From Thermoplasmata archaeon (GTDB taxonomy: Archaea > Thermoplasmatota > Thermoplasmata > Thermoplasmatales > GCA-001856825): 64,000 nt of DNA. Below, in pieces: positions 18,129 to 27,254 of the stretch. The stretch is taken from positions 1 to 64,000 of the forward strand of contig JAKAXD010000006.1 of NCBI GenBank assembly GCA_021816725.1. The letters are read 5' to 3'. The notes under the pieces are model-generated. The model ran no database searches. It was not told where the DNA came from and worked only from the letters and a program-made list of their open reading frames with translations. Positions within the stretch are counted from its first letter, which is position 1. Each line of letters begins with the position of its first letter. Position numbers and translations under genes: made by a program.

Positions 18129-19307
18129 ATGAAAATGTCATTTCTCGACGAAGTCGAAGCTTATAGCAATAAAGTAATAGAAATTAGAAGAATGATCCAT
18201 CGAAATCCTGAACTTTCATATCATGAATTCGAAACTGCAAAACTCATCGCCGAACAACTGGAAAATGATGGGATAGAGACTAGGAGAGGTGTAGGTGGAA
18301 CAGGGGTATTAGGAATCCTGTACGGAAAGAATAGAGACAGGACCATAGGGTTAAGAGCAGACATGGACGCTCTCCCTGTACAAGAACAAACTGGATTACC
18401 TTTCAGTTCTAAAAATGAAAGGGTGATGCACGCTTGCGGACATGACAGTCATGTCGCGATGCTTCTCGGTGCTGCCCATGTCTTAGCACAGCATAGGGAG
18501 GAGCTTCCAAATAATGTGAAATTCATCTTTCAACCAGCTGAAGAAGATGGCGGGGAAGGAGGGGCGTTACCAATGATTAGAGATGGAGCGTTAGAGAATC
18601 CTCACGTTGACCACATTTTCGGATTACATATCGTTGGTGACGTGCCTGTTGGCATCTATGCAATCAAAACAGGTGCTATTATGGCAGCCCCTGATTCTTT
18701 CAGGATAGAAGTAGAGGGTAAAGGGGGGCACGGATCACTTCCAGACCAAACTATTGATCCAATATATGTTGGAAACCAGCTGATTTCTGCTCTTTATGGC
18801 ATCAGGTCGAGATATATGTCACAAACTAAACCGCTTGTCATTTCTGTGTGCTCAGTTCATTCTGGAACAAAAGATAACATAATTCCGGATAAGCTCTTAC
18901 TGGAGGGAACAATAAGGACTTTAGATGAAGACTTAAGAAAGGAAGTGAAATCTAAGATAGGAACTATGATCCCGTCTCTTGCAAATTCATTCGGCGCTTC
19001 TGCTAAAGTTTCCTTTATGGATAATGCTTATCCTGTTACGTACAACGATCCTGAGATAACGAAGCGGGTGATTGGTATACTTTCCAAAATAGATGGAATG
19101 AAAGTTGTCGAAATTGAGGCAGTAATGGGAGGAGAGGATGTTTCAAGATTCTTGCAAAAGGCCCCTGGAACCTATTACTTCCTTGGCACCAGAAACGATA
19201 AAGAGGGATTAATTTATTCTAACCATAACAGCAAATTCACTTCTGATGAGGACTATCTAAAATTCGGCACCCTGGCTCATGTACTGATAGCAACGAATAA
19301 CTGGTAA
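18129..19307 (+). CDS. M20-family amidohydrolase (N-acyl amino acid / hippurate hydrolase-like)
   Basis: 392 aa, full length for the M20D group. Metal-binding and catalytic motifs are RADMDALPVQE, MHACGHDSHVAML (Cys-Gly-His-Asp) and QPAEEDGGEGG; the dimerisation lid contains GKGGHGSLPDQ and a last ligand His lies in SNHNSKF. These enzymes cleave N-acyl or N-aromatic-acyl amino acids in the cytosol. A TATA-like TTTTTAATAAT lies about 27 bp before the ATG. It is monocistronic. Confidence 0.9.
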   Translation: MKMSFLDEVEAYSNKVIEIRRMIHRNPELSYHEFETAKLIAEQLENDGIETRRGVGGTGVLGILYGKNRDRTIGLRADMDALPVQEQTGLPFSSKNERVMHACGHDSHVAMLLGAAHVLAQHREELPNNVKFIFQPAEEDGGEGGALPMIRDGALENPHVDHIFGLHIVGDVPVGIYAIKTGAIMAAPDSFRIEVEGKGGHGSLPDQTIDPIYVGNQLISALYGIRSRYMSQTKPLVISVCSVHSGTKDNIIPDKLLLEGTIRTLDEDLRKEVKSKIGTMIPSLANSFGASAKVSFMDNAYPVTYNDPEITKRVIGILSKIDGMKVVEIEAVMGGEDVSRFLQKAPGTYYFLGTRNDKEGLIYSNHNSKFTSDEDYLKFGTLAHVLIATNNW

Positions 19308-19480
19308 AGCCAACTACAATTCTATTTTGCTGTAAATAAAAGCCCGATGTATTTCAAATGGATATCTGGTAAGGAATCTGGACCCTTTCTTCACATTCCA
19401 TTATTTGACTTATTTATCTAATTATAGTATCTCTTTTAGAAAACATCAAGTTTTCTTTAGTTTCTGCTCAGAATTAGGTA

Positions 19481-19552
19481 AGGGTAGGTGGGGATTCGAA
19501 CCCCAATAGTCGGGATCTGCAGTCCCGTGCATAGCCGCTCTGCCACCTACCC
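19481..19552 (-). tRNA. tRNA-Cys (GCA)
   Basis: On the minus strand the acceptor arms GGGTAGG/CCTACCC, a D arm, the anticodon stem CGGGA/TCCCG with loop CTGCAGA (anticodon GCA), a 5-nt variable loop and the T arm TGGGG-TTCGAAT-CCCCA all fold. The discriminator base is U, the identity base of tRNA-Cys. CCA is not encoded. The first six bases overlap the last codons and stop of the tgt gene: the tgt TAG is within the acceptor 5' strand. Confidence 0.97.
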
Positions 19553-20626
19553 AGCTTCCTCTTTATCAACTTCAGAGTAATTGATTTTACTGAACCTCTT
19601 TGCAATGGCCCTTGCCTCTTCCCTGTTGTTCCTGACCATTTCCATGAATCTCTGCATGAAGTCTAAATTGTGGACTGTGACGAGATACTGGAATGAAGGG
19701 TCCTCATTCTTGTATAATTCCCTCAACTTCGTCCTGCTATAGTAGGTGCACGTTTCGCACGAACAACCTCTCTCAATTGGCCCAAAGTCTGAGGAATGCT
19801 TGGCGTTCTTCAAGTTCACCGGTCCGTCATTAGTCAGTGCGAATCCATGCCGTGCATTCCTCGTAGGATACGTGGAATCGAATATTCCAACCCCCAGTTC
19901 TGAATATTCCACTATTGATATCGGGTCACCTACACCCATCAGATAGATCGGATATTCCCTCGGAATGAGGGGGACAGTTTTTGTCAACACTAGGTCAGTC
20001 AGTTCCTTAGGCTCTCCTATCTTTAGCCCTCCTATTGCAAATCCATCGAACTCCAGGGAGATCATGAGTTCTGCGCTCTTCTTTCTCAGCTCATATTCAA
20101 AACCACCCTGGATAATCCCAAACCGTTTCTGCCCCGTCTGCTTCAGCATCGAAAATGTCTTCCCCCATTCATAAGTCCTCCTCACAGATATGGTGAATCT
20201 CTTCTCTTCTGCACCGTATGGGGGACAATCGTCTAGCATCATAGCTACGTCTGACTTTATCTTCGCCTGAATTTCTGAGCTCACCTTTGGAGTCACCTTG
20301 ACTGCCTTTCCTGATTTCCTATCCTTGAAAATGATACCTTCGTTGTCTACCTTTACCAGTTCCTCTCTCAGTATCTGGAAACCTCCGGAATCGGTGAAGT
20401 AGCTACCGTTGAATCCGGTATAGCCGTTGATGCCGCCAGTTCTTTCTATGATCTCCATCCCAGGTGATATCGTCAGGTGGACAGAGTTTGAAATAAGGGC
20501 TTTTATTTCCATCTTGTTGATTTTCTGCATTGGCACCGCCTTTACAAAGCCCCTTGTAGCAACGGGCAAAAATACAGGTAGTTCAATACTTCCCCGCGAT
20601 AGATTTAACTCTGCATTTAATTGCAC
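19547..20626 (-). CDS. tgt: tRNA-guanine transglycosylase, bacterial-type architecture
   Basis: 359 aa, the length of bacterial TGT (about 370) and far short of archaeosine TGT with its PUA domain. Seen: FTDSGGFQ with Asp79 as general base, LDDCPPY (132-137), GIIQGG, the substrate loop GGLKIGEP (199-206), nucleophile Asp250 in FDSTYPTRNARHG, and zinc ligands Cys288, Cys290, Cys293 and His319 (CSCETC...HN). Ile203 stands where bacterial enzymes have Val and queuine enzymes have Gly, which suggests preQ1 or preQ0 rather than queuine. The enzyme swaps a guanine in tRNA for a 7-deazaguanine. Its stop codon lies inside tRNA-Cys. QueF, QueD and QueC are elsewhere in the window. Confidence 0.9.
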   Translation of the reverse strand: MQLNAELNLSRGSIELPVFLPVATRGFVKAVPMQKINKMEIKALISNSVHLTISPGMEIIERTGGINGYTGFNGSYFTDSGGFQILREELVKVDNEGIIFKDRKSGKAVKVTPKVSSEIQAKIKSDVAMMLDDCPPYGAEEKRFTISVRRTYEWGKTFSMLKQTGQKRFGIIQGGFEYELRKKSAELMISLEFDGFAIGGLKIGEPKELTDLVLTKTVPLIPREYPIYLMGVGDPISIVEYSELGVGIFDSTYPTRNARHGFALTNDGPVNLKNAKHSSDFGPIERGCSCETCTYYSRTKLRELYKNEDPSFQYLVTVHNLDFMQRFMEMVRNNREEARAIAKRFSKINYSEVDKEEAG

Positions 20627-20657
20627 TCAATCATTATCCACACTTGATAAAATACCT

Positions 20658-21200
20658 TTACATTTTTGACTGTTCAGAGTAGCATCTTTCGCAGTAGTAG
20701 TTCCCCGCCTTATAAATGAGATTGTCTGAGAACTCGTTGCATGAATCGCAGATGCCGTGGATTCCTTTGATTATCCCCTGGCTCTTGTTGTCCAAGATGC
20801 CCCTTGTTATTTCTATCAATCCCGGCGATATTCTTACTATGTCGTTCTCGGTCAATATCCCAACTATTTCTCTGTTCATCACCACTGGCAGTCTTCTTAT
20901 TTTCCTCTTCCACATCATTTCTGCTGCGGTTTCCAGCGGACTATCTCCCTCAACGTGAATGAGCGGTGAACTCATTATATCCTTGAGTTTCCTTTCTCCG
21001 GGAGAAAGGCCGGCTGCAGCAATTTTCGTGACTATGTCCCTCTCAGTGACAATACCAACAATTCTCCCATCTTCCTCGATGAGCAGCGAGCTGACACCCT
21101 TAAGAGCCATCATCTTTGCCCCCTCTTCAGCTGTAAGAAAGGCATCTACTTTTATTGGATTCCTTGACATCACCTCAGATACCTTTATGAAACTCATCAA
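20658..21200 (-). CDS. Tandem CBS-domain protein with C-terminal zinc ribbon
   Basis: 180 aa. Two CBS motifs cover residues 4-60 (VSEVMSRNPIKVD...GIVTERDIV) and 70-125 (LKDIMSSPLIHVE...GILTENDIV), forming one Bateman module that binds adenine nucleotides or SAM. A treble-clef or ribbon follows with CDSC...CERC near 147-172, likely holding zinc. The ATG overlaps the stop of the upstream small gene (ATGA), so they are coupled. Likely a cytosolic energy-sensing or regulatory protein; its target is unknown. A 31-bp gap separates it from tgt, so it may be in the same transcript. Confidence 0.85.
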   Translation of the reverse strand: MMSFIKVSEVMSRNPIKVDAFLTAEEGAKMMALKGVSSLLIEEDGRIVGIVTERDIVTKIAAAGLSPGERKLKDIMSSPLIHVEGDSPLETAAEMMWKRKIRRLPVVMNREIVGILTENDIVRISPGLIEITRGILDNKSQGIIKGIHGICDSCNEFSDNLIYKAGNYYCERCYSEQSKM

Positions 21201-21424
21201 CTCACCGCCAGGATATCCTTGCTTCCCTCGACTATCCTGAAAGGCCTCTTTACTTTCAGTATATTTTCAATAACTTCAATCCTTTTAGCCATGTAGATTC
21301 TAAGCTTTTGCGGATCTCCCTTTCCGATCTTCAACATCGTGTCTGCATCGCCATATAGGTAGGCCTCCATCTTTATCTTGAATGATGTATCTGAGTCAAG
21401 ACCCTTTAGGTCTACCTTCCTCAT
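21197..21424 (-). CDS. Small conserved-looking protein, unknown function
   Basis: 75 aa from the ATG at 21424 (an in-frame TTG at 21448 would add eight residues). It begins MRKVDLKGLDSDTSFKIKM and is mixed charged/hydrophobic with a predicted central helix. It has no cysteines and no membrane segment. Its stop overlaps the CBS-protein start. It looks real from codon use and coupling, but no family is recognised. Confidence 0.6.
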   Translation of the reverse strand: MRKVDLKGLDSDTSFKIKMEAYLYGDADTMLKIGKGDPQKLRIYMAKRIEVIENILKVKRPFRIVEGSKDILAVS

Positions 21425-21507
21425 GCTTGTAATAACAACTTGTTGCAATAATAGTTTTCCTAAATACTATGGAAAGATTTTATTTTAAGTTTGATTATTA
21501 AAATGAG

Positions 21508-22350
21508 ATGCTCTATCTTGGATGTTCTGGATTCCAGTATGAAGACTGGAAGGAAACATTCTACCCAAAGGGGATGGAGGAAAGCAGATACCTCCTGTAC
21601 TATTATAAATTCTTCAATTCGGTGGAGATAGATTCAACGTATTACTCTTTCCCTGGCGAGAAGACAGTGAACTCGTGGATATCAAAACTTCAAGGGAAGG
21701 AAGATTTTCTCTTTTCTTTGAAATTTCCAAGGGATGTGACCCATGATCCAGCCGGCATCACGGAGAAGTCTATAGAAACTGCAAGGGAGTTTATAAAAAA
21801 GGTCATGTCACCCATTGACCATTCGGGGAGACTGGGCTCTGGTCTGGTACAACTATCTCCGTTCCTCGATCCTATTAAAGATGAACACTTGCTAGGGAGA
21901 ATGGAGGATTTGTTCGCAGCAATATACTCAGATTACAGGATAGCAGTTGAGATCAGGAACAGGAATTTCCTTGATCCGAAGGTGTTGCCTGGTTTTATTG
22001 ATATGCTGAAGAAATTCAACGTAGCGCTAGCGAGCGTTGATTCCCCCGGCCTTCCCTATTTCTACCATCCAACGGCAAATTTCTCCTACGTAAGGTTCCA
22101 TGGACGAAACTATGACCTGTGGTATGGCAAAGGGGATCTCAAGGGGAGGCTCAACAAATACGACTACCTATATTCCCCAGAAGAACTGAGACCCTGGGTT
22201 GACAGAATAAGAGAGATGGGTGATGAAGTGTTCATTTACTTCAACAATCACGCCCAGGCAAAAGCAGCGATAAATGCATCTGAATTCCAGAAATACATGG
22301 GCATCAAGATCGTCAGAAAGGACACGCAGACAAACCTGAATGCATTTTAA
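21508..22350 (+). CDS. DUF72 (YecE-like) TIM-barrel protein
   Basis: 280 aa with the hallmark start LYLGCSGFQYEDWKETFYP, then NSVEIDSTYYSFP, SLKFPRDVTHD, VEIRNRNF and the C-terminal FIYFNNHAQAKA. This is the DUF72 TIM-barrel family, widespread and of unproven biochemical function. A TATA-like TTTTATTTTA about 25-30 bp before the ATG implies a leaderless message. It is followed after 23 bp by argS in the same direction. Confidence 0.88.
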   Translation: MLYLGCSGFQYEDWKETFYPKGMEESRYLLYYYKFFNSVEIDSTYYSFPGEKTVNSWISKLQGKEDFLFSLKFPRDVTHDPAGITEKSIETAREFIKKVMSPIDHSGRLGSGLVQLSPFLDPIKDEHLLGRMEDLFAAIYSDYRIAVEIRNRNFLDPKVLPGFIDMLKKFNVALASVDSPGLPYFYHPTANFSYVRFHGRNYDLWYGKGDLKGRLNKYDYLYSPEELRPWVDRIREMGDEVFIYFNNHAQAKAAINASEFQKYMGIKIVRKDTQTNLNAF

Positions 22351-22373
22351 CAACTTATGATTATCCAGACGTA

Positions 22374-23972
22374 ATGAAACCGTTCCAGAAATTCGATGCA
22401 ATCGCAAGAGAGAAGATAGATTCCTATCTTGCTGCTCATTCCCTTGAGAGGAACTACAGGTCCTACAGGCCTCAGAAGGGCTTTGGTGATATGTCATTCG
22501 ATTTCCAGAGAAGTGGGCTCAATCTAAACCAAGAGGAGATAGCAGGCCTGAGCGATAAATATGTGACTTTCAAACCTGTTGGAAAGTTTGTAAATGCAAT
22601 TTATGACCGTCAGGAATTCGCAAAGGCCGCTCTTGAGGAAGGAATGAACGGCAATCTTTTCAAGTTTGATAAAAAGATGGAGAGCATTCTTGTGGAACAC
22701 ACCAGTGCTAACCCGACTGGTCCGCTCCATATAGGCAGGGTAAGGAATTCAATCATAGGCGATACGTTGTCGAGGATACTCTCAAAATACGGGTATACGG
22801 TTACCACGGAGTATTACGTAAACGACATAGGGACGCAGGTGGAAGCACTCCTGATTGGGACGGAGAAGTTCGGGAGCGAGAACTACACCGAGTCATATCG
22901 TAAGGTGTATGATGACTTTGATTCATACAAGGCAAAAGTTGAAGAATACATGGTGAGGGCTGAATCTGGGGACACTGAGTTCCTCAAGACCTCCAAGGAG
23001 AAACTTGAAATCTTCCTCAACGACGTACTGATGGACCTCAAGAAGCTCTCGATCACCTTTGACACCTTTGTCTGGGAGAGTGAGTTCATTCTTAACGGTG
23101 GTGTGAGGGATATCATTGCAAGGCTAGCTCCTCTCCTCAAGGACGATGGCGGCGCCAAGTATCTTGAATCAGGACAGGACAAGATGTACCTCATAAGAAC
23201 AAATGGCACTTCCGTATACTTCACCAGGGACATAGCCCATCACCTGAGGAAATCAACCCAGTATGACCGCTGCATCACCGTTCTGGGGGAGGACCACAAG
23301 TCATATTTCAAGAAGATAGAGTATGCAATGGAAATACTTGGCGTGCACAACGTCAGCGCCCTGTTCTATTCGTATATTTCAACCAAGGAAGGAAAAATGA
23401 GCACGAGAAGGGGTAATGTAGTCTATGTCAGGGATTTCATAGATGAAGCCATAGACAGGGCCAGAGAAGAGATCATCAAGAGGAGAAATGACCTGTCTGA
23501 AGAACAAATAAGTGAAATTGCGAACAAGATAGGTGTTGCTGCCGTAAGGTACCATATCATCAAGTATTCTCCAGACAAGCCAGTGACATTTGACTGGGAG
23601 GAGGCACTGAATTTTGATGGGGATGCTGCCCCTTTTGTAATGTATTCCTATGCAAGGGCAAGATCAATACTATCCAAGTCAGAAGAAAGCTCGGAGATCA
23701 TCTGGGAATTCGAGGAGCCTGAAAGTGAACTCATGAAGGAGATATCCCTGTACCCGGAAGTGGTGGATGATGCGATGATGCATTCCCGTCCAGACAAGAT
23801 AGCTAGATACTCGTACAATCTTGCAGGTGCATTCAATCAGTTCTACAGGGACTGCCCGGTTTTAGATAGCGGTGAAAGTCTCCAGAGAAGAATTGAGATA
23901 GTAAGGATATTCACAAGAACAATGGAAGAATTGTTTCAGATGCTTGGTATACAAGCATCCGATAAAATATAA
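22374..23972 (+). CDS. argS: Arginyl-tRNA synthetase
   Basis: Class I synthetase that charges tRNA-Arg. The HIGH-type motif is in SANPTGPLHIGRVRN, the KMSKS-type motif in GKMSTRRGNVVYVRD, and the C-terminal anticodon-binding helical domain includes the YNLAGAFNQFYRDCPV stretch of ArgRS. At 532 aa it is on the short side for archaeal ArgRS, with a compact N-terminal tRNA-binding domain. It starts with ATG 23 bp after the DUF72 gene, so the two probably share a transcript. Confidence 0.97.
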   Translation: MKPFQKFDAIAREKIDSYLAAHSLERNYRSYRPQKGFGDMSFDFQRSGLNLNQEEIAGLSDKYVTFKPVGKFVNAIYDRQEFAKAALEEGMNGNLFKFDKKMESILVEHTSANPTGPLHIGRVRNSIIGDTLSRILSKYGYTVTTEYYVNDIGTQVEALLIGTEKFGSENYTESYRKVYDDFDSYKAKVEEYMVRAESGDTEFLKTSKEKLEIFLNDVLMDLKKLSITFDTFVWESEFILNGGVRDIIARLAPLLKDDGGAKYLESGQDKMYLIRTNGTSVYFTRDIAHHLRKSTQYDRCITVLGEDHKSYFKKIEYAMEILGVHNVSALFYSYISTKEGKMSTRRGNVVYVRDFIDEAIDRAREEIIKRRNDLSEEQISEIANKIGVAAVRYHIIKYSPDKPVTFDWEEALNFDGDAAPFVMYSYARARSILSKSEESSEIIWEFEEPESELMKEISLYPEVVDDAMMHSRPDKIARYSYNLAGAFNQFYRDCPVLDSGESLQRRIEIVRIFTRTMEELFQMLGIQASDKI

Positions 23973-23987
23973 AGGAAAAAATAAAAT

Positions 23988-26879
23988 TTAAACTTTCAGT
24001 TGCTTCTTTGGTGGTTTCTGATCCTTGGGCCTCTTTCTTCTTACCGTGACGTCATAGTATATGAACGAAAGTATTCCAATAGCAACCACTATTCCGCCGA
24101 CGAGTGCGGGAAGTTTCCAGGCGGCCTGTGCAATTGAAACTGCCTTGGTAACTGATGCGTTCGTGTTGAAGAAGGTTGGTTCATTTACTGCGTGCACTGT
24201 TATGATCATAGAGTAGGTTCCGGAATTTGGTGGCACAAATGTGATAGTTGCATTGGAAGATTGGTTAGAAGAAAGATTCGAGAACGTCTGGTTCTTGATT
24301 ACCTTACCGCCTATGTTGATTGTCACATAATATGATGATGCCGTCTCCAAACCGACATTTTTAAGGTTAAGCTTCAGTGTGGAAGAGGAACCTTCAACGT
24401 AACTCTTTGGATATGTAACGTTCATGATCTCTATTTCAGGACCAACCGCGTTAACGCTGAGGCTCTGTGTATTGGAATTTGTGTTGTTAGACTGATCCGT
24501 TGCCTTTAGCTTTATCTCAAATGTTCCATACTCCAAGAATGCAACTGTAAGGGTTGAGTTATTAGATGATGTGCTGTATACTTTGTAATCCACGTTCTGC
24601 TTCGCAACAGTTCCGTTCTGGAAGCTGAAATACCATACATATGATACTATGTGGCCCCCGTTTGGTGCTATTGTCTTAGAAGCATTTAGCGTTACATTCT
24701 GCCCCTGATTCGTGGAAGTTATCACATTGCCCGTTGTTACGTTGTATATCTGGAAAAAGACGACTGGAGGCGTTGTATCGTTGACGTGTATGGTTATGCT
24801 AACGTTGAAACTGTTTCCAACTCCATTCATTACCGTCGCATATGCATGTTGTACCGCTCCATTGAATGTAGGGGTCTGGAAGGAATAAGATACGTTTGTT
24901 CCTGTTTCTGACGTACCTGCAATGTCCCAGGTCACCGAAATGGGTATGCCCGTTGACTGGCCGTTTGGAAGGAGGTCCTTGGATTTTATGGAGTTGAAAT
25001 ATACTGTCACTGTCTGGTTCACGTAAAGCACGTACTGTGCAGATGAAGATGTTGTTTCGTTGAATCTTAACTTTCCGTTTTGCAATACTCGCAGGTTGAA
25101 TTGAGGATTCAATGAATCTCCAATTATTGTGAAATTTGTCTGGTTTGTTACGCCGCTTGAGCTCCTAACACTAAGAGATACTGGATAGGAACCGCTGGTG
25201 AAGTTGTATGAAATATTATATCCATACATCACAGAGCCTCCAATACTCCATGTGAAATTCATGCTCTGGTAGTTGTCCATCCCCAGAACTGGGTCGTAGG
25301 GGACCTTACTGGCGTTTATGTTTACCATCTTTCCAACTGGCACTAGCAGCGTGAAATTAGATGATGTGTTAGAGGAAATTGTTGACTCGAACCAGCCACT
25401 CCAGGTTGCTGATATTTGGCTCATTTTCAAGAGTGGTTTCTGCTGCGGAGCTATATTGATTGTCAGGAATCCGTTGATGCTGCTGTTTGTTATCGTGATG
25501 ACACCAGAATACCCTGAGACAGTCGCAACGCTGGAGCTGACAATGTTTGCCCTTTGATATGGCGAAGGTATGCTTAGTTGAGTGATGTATGTAAGTGCGG
25601 TTGTGTTGTTGTCATTCTCATTGAGATAAATCCTGATGCTGCTGTAGCTTTGCACTTTCACCTTGGACTGGTAGTATGAGGCTGTATAGCTAAACTTGTA
25701 TGTACCTGCAGTCTCAGAGAAAGTCGTATGAACGCCTGTTGAGTTATACGAGTAATTGTTGTACAGGACTGTGTTTGCCGTTGTGTATGGTACCGTAACA
25801 TTCAATATAGCCCAAAGCTCGTTCGTTGACAGCCCGTCCAGCATCATTTGCTGATAAAGAGAACCTGCATTCGAGTTTGGAAGGAATGGAAGAGTTGTTG
25901 CATTTGTCAGTGTTATACCGCCTGAAATGGTGACGTTCTGGAAACCTGATCCAAACGATACCATTTCCGTCTGCGTGACGATTGAAGGTGTCAGTACTAC
26001 TGTCTGGAAGAGGGACATGGTCCCCGTCGTAACAGTAGTGGTATATGGAAGATAACCTGGTGACGAAATTATGAGACTATATGTTCCGGGAGAAAGAGAT
26101 AGGTAATAATATCCATTTGTGAATTGATCTGCACCCAGTAGAACTCCACCCTGATATATTGATACCTCGACCCTGTTGATTGATGATCCGCTGGACGAAG
26201 TAACTACCCCTTGTATATTGTCAAGTGATGACACATTGGCAACCACGCTATTGTTAGTCTTGCTTGCTGATATATTCAGGGATTCAGAGTAGAAAGCCTT
26301 TGAAGTGGAATTGTACGCAATGGTAAGGGTTTGTGGACCGGGTATGCTCATGACAGCATATCCTGAGTTAGGATTTGAGGCATTGACCCTTGACGCAGTC
26401 ATTTCAAACCCATTTGGAAGAGTCAGGTAAACTGAAGTCACCTGAGCTGCTGAAATTCCTTTTACCGTAACATATACGTGGGAAGAAGCCTCTGCGTAAC
26501 CCACATTCAGCGTGCTTAGAACAGAACTTCCCGAGTATACTGTTCCGTTGCTCTTCACACTTATGGTCGCATGTGCTGAATCATAAACTATCAACGAAGA
26601 TGATACGTACTGGCTTGGAACGTAAATTATGTAGCTTCCGGGATATACCGAAAATCCTACAGTGGGGCCGGATGTGCTAGTAGCAAGAACGACTCCATTT
26701 GAACTCTCCAGTTCTACATTTACTCCAGTTGCTGGGGAGATTCCGTTCCCCAGGACCGTAAAACTAAACGACACCTTATTTACTCCTTGCACTTGGCCGA
26801 GCGCTGCTCCGAAGAGTCCTCCCATCACCATTATGGTGATGATTAACAGAGCTGCTATTTTTCCAGATTTCTTAAGCAT
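23988..26879 (-). CDS. Giant secreted surface protein with CarboxypepD-reg, PKD and CARDB-like domains, C-terminal anchor
   Basis: 963 aa. N-terminal signal peptide (KIAALLIITIMVMGGLFGAALG); then Ser/Thr/Asn-rich beta domains. Around 215-300 a carboxypeptidase-regulatory-like domain is visible (GTYSLIISSPGYLPYTTTV). PKD-like repeats follow at about 510-590 and 730-810 (GGHIVSYVWYF), then a CARDB-like domain at about 815-915 (GSSSTLKLNLKNVGLE). One transmembrane helix (VGGIVVAIGILSFIYY) and a Lys-rich tail end it. Many N-x-S/T sites suggest N-glycosylation. It is probably a cell-surface or S-layer-associated protein. A strong Shine-Dalgarno (AGGGGGTAA) precedes the ATG. Confidence 0.8.
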   Translation of the reverse strand: MLKKSGKIAALLIITIMVMGGLFGAALGQVQGVNKVSFSFTVLGNGISPATGVNVELESSNGVVLATSTSGPTVGFSVYPGSYIIYVPSQYVSSSLIVYDSAHATISVKSNGTVYSGSSVLSTLNVGYAEASSHVYVTVKGISAAQVTSVYLTLPNGFEMTASRVNASNPNSGYAVMSIPGPQTLTIAYNSTSKAFYSESLNISASKTNNSVVANVSSLDNIQGVVTSSSGSSINRVEVSIYQGGVLLGADQFTNGYYYLSLSPGTYSLIISSPGYLPYTTTVTTGTMSLFQTVVLTPSIVTQTEMVSFGSGFQNVTISGGITLTNATTLPFLPNSNAGSLYQQMMLDGLSTNELWAILNVTVPYTTANTVLYNNYSYNSTGVHTTFSETAGTYKFSYTASYYQSKVKVQSYSSIRIYLNENDNNTTALTYITQLSIPSPYQRANIVSSSVATVSGYSGVITITNSSINGFLTINIAPQQKPLLKMSQISATWSGWFESTISSNTSSNFTLLVPVGKMVNINASKVPYDPVLGMDNYQSMNFTWSIGGSVMYGYNISYNFTSGSYPVSLSVRSSSGVTNQTNFTIIGDSLNPQFNLRVLQNGKLRFNETTSSSAQYVLYVNQTVTVYFNSIKSKDLLPNGQSTGIPISVTWDIAGTSETGTNVSYSFQTPTFNGAVQHAYATVMNGVGNSFNVSITIHVNDTTPPVVFFQIYNVTTGNVITSTNQGQNVTLNASKTIAPNGGHIVSYVWYFSFQNGTVAKQNVDYKVYSTSSNNSTLTVAFLEYGTFEIKLKATDQSNNTNSNTQSLSVNAVGPEIEIMNVTYPKSYVEGSSSTLKLNLKNVGLETASSYYVTINIGGKVIKNQTFSNLSSNQSSNATITFVPPNSGTYSMIITVHAVNEPTFFNTNASVTKAVSIAQAAWKLPALVGGIVVAIGILSFIYYDVTVRRKRPKDQKPPKKQLKV

Positions 26880-27254
26880 CTTGGTATTACCCCCTAAAGA
26901 TGTCTGGTAATTATAATTACTATTAAACAGTTGTTATGATTTTTCCTTGCTGGAAAATTTATATTCAATGTTAATTATGTTTTAATTCATAAATATGTCA
27001 AAACAGTTTTAAAACGTATAATTTGCACTTTCGATAGTGCTCTGACATTTGAAATATTTCCTGGGCGATCTTTACGGAGAATATCTGTCCTCTATTTGGG
27101 ATGTCGAATGTATGAAGAAGACTTTACTGATCTTTCGAAGGAAATGGGGATGAATGACTCAATGCGAAACTCGTCTGCTTGCTTACAAGGTGAAGATTTT
27201 TCCTTCTCGTCAAATTACAGTCTGGATTGTGGAACTATGTTCCATCCAGTTGTT
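26880..27254. other. Intergenic region, surface-protein promoter
   Basis: AT-rich 375-bp gap upstream of the surface protein and downstream of the CDF transporter. On the minus strand it holds the surface gene's ribosome site just before 26880 and a TATA-like stretch (GAATATAAATTTT) at about 26955-26970. A plus-strand 50-codon frame (27108-27260) exists but has no convincing ribosome site. Nothing else is recognised. Confidence 0.4.

Noticed and set aside
19481-19552. tRNA-Cys and tRNA-Ser as integration sites of a mobile element
   Set aside because: No integrase, direct repeat or phage-like gene is near either tRNA.
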